6,296 nt of DNA from Solirubrobacterales bacterium (GTDB taxonomy: Bacteria > Actinomycetota > Thermoleophilia > Solirubrobacterales > Solirubrobacteraceae). How positions within the stretch are numbered: position 1 is the stretch's first letter; each line of letters opens with the position of its first letter. The notes under the pieces are model-generated. The model was not told the DNA's origin and searched no databases. It saw nothing but the letters and a program-made list of their open reading frames with translations. Position numbers and translations under genes: made by a program. This document shows positions 1 through 4,708 of the stretch, in pieces. The stretch spans positions 1 through 6,296 of the forward strand of contig JAFAZB010000027.1 of NCBI GenBank assembly GCA_019240015.1, given 5' to 3'.

Positions 1-1
1 C

Positions 2-541
2 CCGGTGCTGCTCGCGGAGCTGCGGCGGCGGGCCGGTCGGCTCGCGCTGAGCGGGGTCCTCGCCGACGCACGCGAGTTCGAGCTCGGCCGGCGGTTCGCG
101 TTGTGCCTGGTGCCGATGCAGACGATCCAGCTGCTGACCGGGGCGAGCGGCCGCGCCGGCTTCTTGCGGTGCGCCCGGGCGCACCTCGAGCGGGGCGGGT
201 TGCTGGCCGCCGCGATCAGCGAGCAGCTCGAGACCTACGAGGTGCTGGACGGGTCGCCCGCCCCGGTCCCGGACATCTGCGAACGCGACGGAGTGCTGTA
301 TTCGAGCCTGCCGACGGCGGTCCGCGCCGAGCCCGGCGGCTACGCGCTCGCGCGGCGGCGGGAGACGGTCTCTCCTGGAGGCTCGCTGTCGGTGCAGGAG
401 GACCGAATCCATCTCGATCGGCTGACGGCTGCAGAGCTCGAGCGCGAAGCGGGCTCCCAAGGGTTCCACCCGGTCGGACGGGCGAGCGTCCCCGCCACCG
501 CCGACTATGCGGGCAGCACGGTGGTGATGCTCCGTGCATGA
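2..541 (+). CDS. Class I SAM-dependent methyltransferase, C-terminal part (5' truncated by window edge)
   Basis: The reading frame is open from the left edge, so the N-terminus, including the glycine-rich SAM-binding motif I, lies outside the window. What remains looks like the second half of a Rossmann-fold methyltransferase. A stretch reading LADAREFELGRRFAL matches the usual 'gDar-f-lg-rFdl' region (acidic SAM-contact residue plus strand 4). It is followed by PMQTIQLL and a helix ending HLERGGLL, equivalent to the common 'hLkpGG' turn before strand 5. The C-terminal half has alternating beta-type segments and an LTAAELEREAGSQGF helix, as in ubiquinone/small-molecule methyltransferase-like proteins. 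Substrate is not deducible. The stop codon overlaps the gatD start by 8 bp, implying translational coupling and shared transcription, so a role in peptidoglycan precursor metabolism is possible but only inferred. Family assignment is fairly sure; function is unknown. Confidence 0.75.
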   Translation, partial: PVLLAELRRRAGRLALSGVLADAREFELGRRFALCLVPMQTIQLLTGASGRAGFLRCARAHLERGGLLAAAISEQLETYEVLDGSPAPVPDICERDGVLYSSLPTAVRAEPGGYALARRRETVSPGGSLSVQEDRIHLDRLTAAELEREAGSQGFHPVGRASVPATADYAGSTVVMLRA

Positions 542-1268
542 GGACGGCGAGCTGCGACTCTGCGCGCTGTACCCGGACCTGATGAACATCTATGCCGACC
601 GGGGCAATCTGCTGTTGCTCGAGCGACGCTGCCGCTGGCGAGGGATCGGTTTCTCCCTCAGCGCGAGCGGGCTCGGTGAGGAGCTCGACCCGGCCGGTGC
701 CGACATGTTCTACATCGGTGGCGGGCAGGACCGCGACCAGGCCCTGTGCGCGCGCGACCTGGCCGAGGTCAAGCGCGAGGCGCTCCACGAGGCCGCCGCA
801 AACGGGGCGGTGATATTCGCGGTCTGCGGCGGCTACCAGCTGCTCGGCCACTCCTACCAGCTGGGAGAGCAGAGCCTTCCCGGCGTCGGTCTGGTCGACC
901 TGGAAACGATCCGTGCCGACGGTCCGCGGTTGATCGGAAACGTCGCGATCGAGATGGAGCTGGCCCCCGGGGAGCGACGGGTCCTGGCCGGATTCGAGAA
1001 CCACGGCGGACGTACCTTTCTCGGGGCGGCCACGCCACTGGGCCGCGTCCTGAGCGGTCATGGCAACAACGACCGCGATGGCTATGAAGGCGTGCGATCA
1101 GGCAACGTGATTGGGACCTACCTGCACGGCCCCCTGCTGCCCAAGAACGCTTGGTTCGCCGATTGGCTGATCGCCACCGCGCTCGGGCACGAGCAACCGC
1201 TCCCGGCGCTCGACGACGAGCTCGAGCAGGAGGCCCACGCCGAGGCGCGGAGGGCGGCCGGCGTTTAG
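534..1268 (+). CDS. gatD: Lipid II isoglutaminyl synthase, glutamine amidotransferase subunit GatD
   Basis: GatD is a class I (triad) glutaminase. With the Mur-ligase-like partner MurT it amidates the alpha-carboxyl of D-Glu in lipid II to D-isoglutamine, at the cytoplasmic face of the membrane. The 244-residue protein is full length for the family. Diagnostic segments are LYPDLMNIYADRGN (13-25), IGGGQDRDQ (61-69), the nucleophile elbow AVCGGYQLLG with catalytic Cys98, GFENHGGRT (153-161) and GTYLHGPLLPKN with catalytic His198 (194-205). These match GatD and separate it from cobyric acid synthase CobQ. The GTG start is chosen because the next Met (residue 17) would cut into the conserved LYPDLMNIY block; only a weak GGTGAT-like Shine-Dalgarno sequence precedes it. 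The gene overlaps the methyltransferase by 8 bp. murT is not visible and would be expected upstream of the window. Assignment is strong from motifs. Confidence 0.92.
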   Translation: MHEDGELRLCALYPDLMNIYADRGNLLLLERRCRWRGIGFSLSASGLGEELDPAGADMFYIGGGQDRDQALCARDLAEVKREALHEAAANGAVIFAVCGGYQLLGHSYQLGEQSLPGVGLVDLETIRADGPRLIGNVAIEMELAPGERRVLAGFENHGGRTFLGAATPLGRVLSGHGNNDRDGYEGVRSGNVIGTYLHGPLLPKNAWFADWLIATALGHEQPLPALDDELEQEAHAEARRAAGV

Positions 1269-1277
1269 CCTCGACCC

Positions 1278-2321
1278 GTGCCCGAGCGCTCCCGCAGCCG
1301 CCTGAGTCAGGCCCGCACGCACGGGCTGCTCGCGATCTTGTTGCTGGCCGCGTGCTGCGCGGGCTGCGGCGCGGGCGCGCGCACGGTCACCAGCACCGGG
1401 CAGGGCGCCGTGCCGACCGCGCCGAGCTCCTCCGCGAGCAGCGCGACCACCACCAGCACCACCACGCCGCTGCCGGGAGCCGGCAAGCCCGGGGTCACGA
1501 TCGGCGATAAGAACTTCACCGAGCAGTTCGTGCTCGGCCAGCTGTACCTCCTGGCGCTCCAGGCGGAGGGCTTCACGGTCGAGGTGAACCGAAACATCGG
1601 CCCCACCGACGTCACCGTGCAGGCGCTGGTCAGCGGTCGACTGGCCATGTATCCGGAGTATCTGGACATCTGGAACGGGTCGGTCGCGGGAGCCCACCAG
1701 AGCTTCAGGACGGTTGCCGAAGCGTACGGGGCAGGCGAGCGCTACGCCCTCGCGCACGGCTTGCAGCTGCTCCATCCCACGCCTTTCAGCGACACCGACG
1801 CAGTCGGGGTGACGGTGGGATACGCGGCCGAGAATCACCTCCGCACGATCGACGATCTGCGCTCGGTAGCCCAGACGCTGACCTTCGGCGCCTCGCCGCA
1901 GTTCCAGCAGAGCCCGACAGGGCTGCCGGCGATCCAACAGGCGTATGGCTTCACGCCGGCGGCGTTCAAGGCGCTTGCGGTCGGCGACCAGTACACCGCG
2001 CTGGATCAAGGCACGGTCCAGGCCGCCGACGTCGCCAGCACCGACGGCGAGCTCGCCAGCGGCGACTACGTGCTGCTCGGCGACCCCCGGCGCGTGTTCG
2101 GCTGGGGCAACGTGGTCCCGGTCGTGTCGGTCAAGGTCCTCGAGGCGGAGGGTCCCGCGTTCGCAGAGACGATCGACCGCGTGAGCGCGCTGCTGAGCAC
2201 TGACGTGATGCGCGAGCTCAACCAGGAGGTGGACCTGGCCCACCAGGACCCCAACGCCGTCGCCGCGATCGCGAAGCGCTTCCTCGAGACGCACGGGGTG
2301 ATCGCCCCGACGGCTTCGTAG
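1278..2321 (+). CDS. Glycine betaine/osmoprotectant-type ABC transporter substrate-binding lipoprotein (OpuAC family)
   Basis: This is a 347-residue predicted lipoprotein that would bind a quaternary-ammonium compatible solute (betaine, choline, carnitine type) outside the membrane for an ABC importer. The N-terminus has Arg residues, a hydrophobic stretch (GLLAILLLA) and a lipobox: LAAC with Cys26, or less likely CAGC with Cys30. A Ser/Thr/Pro linker (about 45-65) precedes the binding domain (about 73-340). Family marks are IGDKNFTEQFVLGQLY (75-90), MYPEYLDIWNG (124-134, where most relatives have YPEYTGT), SPTGLPAIQQAYGF (212-225), and ASTDGELASG then GWGNVVPVV, matching the usual 'TDG-ia-g ... 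N-aPVv' pattern. It starts with GTG 9 nt after gatD, with no clear Shine-Dalgarno sequence at normal spacing, so it may depend on gatD translation. No permease or ATPase gene is present here, so it is an orphan within this window. The ligand is inferred from family only. Confidence 0.85.
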   Translation: MPERSRSRLSQARTHGLLAILLLAACCAGCGAGARTVTSTGQGAVPTAPSSSASSATTTSTTTPLPGAGKPGVTIGDKNFTEQFVLGQLYLLALQAEGFTVEVNRNIGPTDVTVQALVSGRLAMYPEYLDIWNGSVAGAHQSFRTVAEAYGAGERYALAHGLQLLHPTPFSDTDAVGVTVGYAAENHLRTIDDLRSVAQTLTFGASPQFQQSPTGLPAIQQAYGFTPAAFKALAVGDQYTALDQGTVQAADVASTDGELASGDYVLLGDPRRVFGWGNVVPVVSVKVLEAEGPAFAETIDRVSALLSTDVMRELNQEVDLAHQDPNAVAAIAKRFLETHGVIAPTAS

Positions 2322-2344
2322 TTGCGAAGGGGGCATTGCTGTGC

Positions 2345-2357
2345 GCGACCGAGTCGC
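2345..2357 (+). terminator. Small hairpin just after the substrate-binding protein gene
   Basis: GCGAC, loop CGA, GTCGC: a perfect 5-bp GC-rich stem beginning 24 nt after the stop codon of the substrate-binding protein gene. It is followed by a C/A-rich tract rather than a U-run. The T7 run lies about 40 nt further on, without a strong stem directly before it. It could assist termination or 3'-end stability, but as an intrinsic terminator it is weak. Confidence 0.25.
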
Positions 2358-2433
2358 CCCCCAACCCGATCGCACCAGATCGCACACACCCCCAGGCGTT
2401 TTTTTGGGTGGTTCCGCTAGGCACGACTTATTG

Positions 2434-2475
2434 ACACTGGGGTGCACCGACCCCTCCGCGCGGGCGCGCCAGTGT
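2434..2475. repeat. Nested inverted repeats predicted to form a compact three-way junction
   Basis: An outer stem ACACT (2434-2438) / AGTGT (2471-2475) encloses two hairpins. The first is GGGGT (2439-2443) / ACCCC (2450-2454) with a 6-nt loop. The second is CGCG (2457-2460) / CGCG (2465-2468) with a 4-nt loop. Alternatively the outer stem can extend by GG/CC (2439-2440 / 2469-2470) at the expense of the first hairpin. The complementarity is directly visible; folding in vivo is not shown. High GC makes chance stems more likely, but the A/T-containing outer stem is less easily explained that way. Confidence 0.4.
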
Positions 2476-2482
2476 GCGGATA

Positions 2483-2520
2483 GCGTTGATTGGGGGCGCG
2501 GTGCACCCGCGCTGATTGGG
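2483..2520. repeat. Direct repeat of a GCGYTGATTGGG 12-mer flanking a GC hairpin
   Basis: GCGTTGATTGGG (2483-2494) and GCGCTGATTGGG (2509-2520) differ at one base and repeat at 26 bp. Between them, and overlapping the second copy, lies the hairpin GCGCGG (2496-2501), loop TGCAC, CCGCGC (2507-2512). This hairpin carries GGTGCACC (2500-2507), a perfect 8-bp palindrome that also occurs at 2441-2448 inside the three-way junction. The repeat arrangement could be a binding site or part of a structured RNA. No gene starts within promoter distance downstream on either strand. Confidence 0.45.
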
Positions 2521-2530
2521 CGCGCGCGCC

Positions 2531-2553
2531 GGGCGGCGCGATCGCGCCCGCCG
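2531..2553 (-). terminator. Palindromic hairpin downstream of dut, likely 3' end of the dap-hflX-dut operon
   Basis: GGCGCGATCGCGCC (2535-2548) is a perfect 14-bp palindrome. With a single-base bulge at 2549, three more pairs form (2532-2534 with 2550-2552), giving a roughly 10-bp stem. It begins about 22 nt beyond the dut stop on the minus strand and is followed by a second perfect palindrome GGCGCGCGCGCC (2519-2530). There is no U-run, so a classical intrinsic terminator is not met; a stem without a U-tail is common in high-GC actinobacteria. A role in termination or 3'-end protection is inferred from position. Confidence 0.4.
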
Positions 2554-2574
2554 AACGCCCCGGGTCAGGCACCC

Positions 2575-3006
2575 TCAGGCGCCGCTCGAGCCGAAGCCGC
2601 CCGCGCCCCGCTGCGACGCGGCGAGCGTGTCGACCTCGACCACCGCCGGCGTCTCGATCCTCACCAGCACCAACTGCGCGATCCTGTCGCCCGGGGCGAT
2701 CGTGAACTCGGCGTGGCGATCGGTGTTGAGCAGCAGTACGACAAGCTCGCCCCGGTAGCCGGAGTCGATCAGCCCGGGGGCGTTGACCAACGCGATGCCG
2801 TGGCGAGCGGCGAGCCCGGAGCGAGGCAGCACCAGCCCCGCCCGACCTGGGGGTATCTCGACCGCGATTCCGGTGCGAACGCCGGCGCGGGCCCCGGGCG
2901 CGAGCGTCGCGCGCTCGAGCGCGCGCAGGTCGAGACCGGCATCACCCGGGTAGGCTCGAGTGGGCAGGGCCGCCCGCTCATCCAGGCGGCGCACGCGCAG
3001 GGTCAC
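2575..3006 (-). CDS. dut: Deoxyuridine 5'-triphosphate nucleotidohydrolase (dUTPase)
   Basis: This cytosolic homotrimeric enzyme hydrolyses dUTP to dUMP and pyrophosphate, keeping uracil out of DNA and supplying dUMP for thymidylate synthesis. The 143 residues are the usual length and all five trimeric dUTPase motifs are present in order. Motif 1 is AGLDLRA (23-29) and motif 2 is PRSGLA (61-66). Motif 3 is NAPGLIDSGYRGEL (75-88), with the water-activating Asp81 and the uracil-stacking Tyr84. Motif 4 is GDRIAQLVL (106-114), and motif 5 is RGAGGFGSSG (133-142), the C-terminal arm that closes over the triphosphate. It starts with GTG 16 nt after the hflX stop, with no clear Shine-Dalgarno sequence, and is the last gene of the minus-strand unit before a palindromic spacer. 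The position behind hflX suggests only co-transcription, not a shared pathway. Nothing appears broken. Confidence 0.96.
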   Translation of the reverse strand: MTLRVRRLDERAALPTRAYPGDAGLDLRALERATLAPGARAGVRTGIAVEIPPGRAGLVLPRSGLAARHGIALVNAPGLIDSGYRGELVVLLLNTDRHAEFTIAPGDRIAQLVLVRIETPAVVEVDTLAASQRGAGGFGSSGA

Positions 3007-3022
3007 CGGAAGCGGGTGCCGC

Positions 3023-4321
3023 TCACGAAGACGGTCTGGTGCTCAACATGAACGGCGCATAGCGATGGACGAGGCTCGCGGGCACGCGCGCCCGTACCCG
3101 CACTCCGTCAGCCGTGTCCTCGCGCTCGAGGTCGCCGGCGAGCGCGTGCAACTCGGCCAACCGGCCCCCGTCGCCGTATGGAACCAGCAACTCCACTCGC
3201 CTCAGCGTACGCGCGAACTCCGCCTGGATCCGATCGCATAGAACGTCGAGTCCTTCTCCGGTGTGCGCCGAGACGAGCACCGCATCGGGACGGCGCCGCA
3301 CGAGCTCGGACCGGCGCTGCTCGCCGAGCTGGTCGGCCTTGGCGAGCACGAGCACGCGCGGCGCGTCGACCGCTCCGATCTCAAGCAGCGTGTCCTCGAC
3401 CGCCGCGGTCATCGTGGCCAGCTGATCCTCGGGCACCGAAGCATCCGCGACGTGCAGGATCAGGTCCGCCAGCCGGGTCTCCTCGAGCGTCGCGCCGAAC
3501 GCGTCAACCAGCTGGTGGGGAAGCTTGCGGATGAACCCCACCGTGTCGGTCAGCAAATAGTCCCGCCCCCCGGTGCGGAGCACCCGCGTGGTCGGGTCGA
3601 GCGTGTGGAATAGGCGGTCGCCGACCGGCACGGCGGCGCCGGTCAGCGCGTTCAGCAGCGTTGACTTGCCGGCGTTCGTGTAGCCGGCGAGCGCGACCTG
3701 TGGCAGGTGGGCGCGCTCGCGCTCCGCGCGCATCACCGAGCGGTTCGAGTGCACGCGGTCCAGCCGGCGCTTGAGCGCCGCGATCCGATCCCGAGCCAGC
3801 CGGCGGTCGGTCTCGATCTGCGTCTCCCCCGGACCGCGGGTCCCGATCCCTCCCCCGAGCCGCTCCAGGTGTGACCAAAGCCCGCGCATGCGCGCCAGGT
3901 TGTACTCGAGCTGGGCGAGCTCGACTTGGAGCTTGCCCTCAGCGGTGTGGGCGTGGGACGCGAAGATGTCGAGGATGACCGCGGTCCGGTCGATCACCGG
4001 CACGCCGAGCGCGGACTCGAGGTTGCGCTCCTGCCGTGGCGAGAGCTCGTCGTCGCAGGCGACGAGGTTCGCGTCTGCCTCCCCCAGCGAGTTTTTCAGC
4101 TGCTCGAGCTTGCCGGGACCGAGGTAGCTGTTCGGATGGGGGTGCTCCCGGCGCTGCACCAGCTCGCCGACGCCCGCGACCCCGGCCGTGCGCAACAGCT
4201 CCCGCAGCTCGCCGAATTGCACCTGATCGCCCTCGCGGGCCGCGGCGACCAGATAAGCGCGCTGGCGGGCACGACCGCGGGGCCGGTGTCCGTCGAGCTC
4301 CGGACCGGAGCCGTTGAGCAA
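3023..4321 (-). CDS. hflX: Ribosome-associated GTPase HflX
   Basis: HflX binds the 50S subunit and splits stalled or hibernating ribosomes, typically in heat or antibiotic stress. The 432-residue protein has the N-terminal HflX domain (about 20-140) and the family signature from LARMRGLWSHLERLGGG into GTRGPGETQIETDRR (142-174). The helical linker and TRAFAC-type GTPase domain follow, with G1 GYTNAGKST (213-221), G2 LDPTTR (241-246), G3 DTVGF (259-263) and G5 SAHTGEG (351-357). The C-terminal segment with PYGDGGRLAELH (381-392) is also typical. G4 is AKAD (327-330) where NKxD is expected, so guanine recognition may be altered. TTG is chosen as start because it is the only standard start after the in-frame stop at 4385-4387 that keeps the complete N-domain; no Shine-Dalgarno sequence is visible. 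It lies 63 nt after the DUF4333-like gene. Confidence 0.94.
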   Translation of the reverse strand: MLNGSGPELDGHRPRGRARQRAYLVAAAREGDQVQFGELRELLRTAGVAGVGELVQRREHPHPNSYLGPGKLEQLKNSLGEADANLVACDDELSPRQERNLESALGVPVIDRTAVILDIFASHAHTAEGKLQVELAQLEYNLARMRGLWSHLERLGGGIGTRGPGETQIETDRRLARDRIAALKRRLDRVHSNRSVMRAERERAHLPQVALAGYTNAGKSTLLNALTGAAVPVGDRLFHTLDPTTRVLRTGGRDYLLTDTVGFIRKLPHQLVDAFGATLEETRLADLILHVADASVPEDQLATMTAAVEDTLLEIGAVDAPRVLVLAKADQLGEQRRSELVRRRPDAVLVSAHTGEGLDVLCDRIQAEFARTLRRVELLVPYGDGGRLAELHALAGDLEREDTADGVRVRARVPASLVHRYAPFMLSTRPSS

Positions 4322-4355
4322 CTCGTTGTCGTCGCGGGGTATGCCGCTGATGGTA

Positions 4356-4369
4356 GCCGGGGCCCCGGC
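4356..4369 (-). repeat. Perfect 14-bp palindrome in the gap before hflX
   Basis: GCCGGGGCCCCGGC is self-complementary over 14 bp and sits in the 63-nt gap between the lipoprotein stop and the hflX TTG start, with its near edge about 34 nt before that start. Nearby GGGGCC tracts offer alternative pairings. In the minus-strand transcript it could slow ribosomes or polymerase, mark an RNA-processing point, or partly terminate and lower hflX-dut expression. Only the symmetry is seen; the role is inference. Confidence 0.35.
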
Positions 4370-4384
4370 CCCGCTGGCCCTGCG

Positions 4385-4708
4385 CTACTGCACGCGGATG
4401 TCCTGGGGACCCGTTATCTCGACCTTGTTGCCGGCGACCATGTGAATCGTGATCGTCCCGGAGCCGGTGGCTCCGCTGCTCGAGTTGCGCAACGAGACCT
4501 TGCAGTCATAGGACCCGCCGACCCGCTGGGCCACGCCGGAGGGACACCCGACCGAGGTGAGGGTGATCGTGCCGCGTCCGTACTTCTTGACGTAGTCCCG
4601 GATCAGACGCTCGCCCGAGGCTTTGGAGTCGAATGACCCGCACGCGCTGAGGCCCGTGGCGACGATCAGCGCCGCAAGCGCCGCGAGTGCTCCGCGACGC
4701 CTGCTCAC
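4385..4708 (-). CDS. Small secreted lipoprotein, DUF4333-like
   Basis: This is a 107-residue predicted lipoprotein of unknown function. The N-terminus has an Arg-rich start (SRRRG), a hydrophobic segment (ALAALAALIVATGL) and a clear lipobox LSAC with lipidated Cys23. The mature part is about 84 residues, with two cysteines in a GCPSGV...GSYDC spacing (Cys55 and Cys69). They are followed by a Gly/Ser turn and a beta-type segment (GSGTITIHMV). This pattern, 'CP-gv--k-G--f-C-v' plus a short beta sheet, resembles the DUF4333 domain common in actinobacterial lipoproteins; the pair probably forms a disulfide outside the cell. The GTG start overlaps the dapL stop by 4 bp (GTGA), implying coupled translation. 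The link to the dap genes may be functional (cell envelope) or incidental. The domain name comes from memory of the pattern and was not searched. Confidence 0.75.
   Translation of the reverse strand: MSRRRGALAALAALIVATGLSACGSFDSKASGERLIRDYVKKYGRGTITLTSVGCPSGVAQRVGGSYDCKVSLRNSSSGATGSGTITIHMVAGNKVEITGPQDIRVQ

Larger units (their letters stand above)
2322..2574. other. Convergent intergenic spacer rich in palindromes; no supported gene
   Basis: This is 253 bp between the substrate-binding protein gene (+) and dut (-), the only sizeable non-coding stretch in the window. From left to right it holds a small hairpin (2345-2357), a GATCGCAC direct repeat with 10-bp period (2368-2385), a run of seven T (2399-2405) and an isolated TTGACA (2431-2436) with no plausible -10 at 16-18 bp. 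Then come a predicted three-way junction (2434-2475), a hairpin flanked by two near-identical 12-mers (2483-2520), a 12-bp palindrome (2519-2530) and a 14-bp palindrome with extended stem (2531-2553). The open frames through it have no family resemblance and lack the codon pattern of the neighbours. Its minimum role is termination between convergent operons; anything more is inference. Confidence 0.7.

Noticed and set aside
216..1061. 281-codon open frame on the minus strand under the methyltransferase and gatD
   Set aside because: It is a shadow of two overlapping conserved plus-strand genes, low in complexity and without family motifs.
2399..2405. Run of seven T as the U-tail of an intrinsic terminator for the plus-strand operon
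   Set aside because: No strong stem immediately precedes it. The only local pairing (CACCC with GGGTG) puts the T-run inside the loop rather than after the stem.
2431..2436. TTGACA as the -35 box of a promoter reading rightwards
   Set aside because: No TANNNT-like -10 lies 16-18 bp downstream, where the sequence is GC-only, and no gene follows on that strand. A lone hexamer match is weak.
1098..2447. 449-codon open frame on the minus strand, antisense to the 3' part of gatD and the substrate-binding protein gene
   Set aside because: It has no recognisable domain and is rich in Arg/Gly/Ala as expected from antisense GC-rich codons. The opposite strand encodes two clearly conserved proteins.
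2341..3051. 236-codon open frame on the plus strand across the spacer and dut
   Set aside because: Most of it is antisense to dut, which has all five family motifs. The spacer part translates to Arg/Ala/Pro-rich sequence without features.
3926..4636. 236-codon open frame on the plus strand opposite hflX and the small lipoprotein
   Set aside because: It is antisense to two supported genes and has no recognisable domain.
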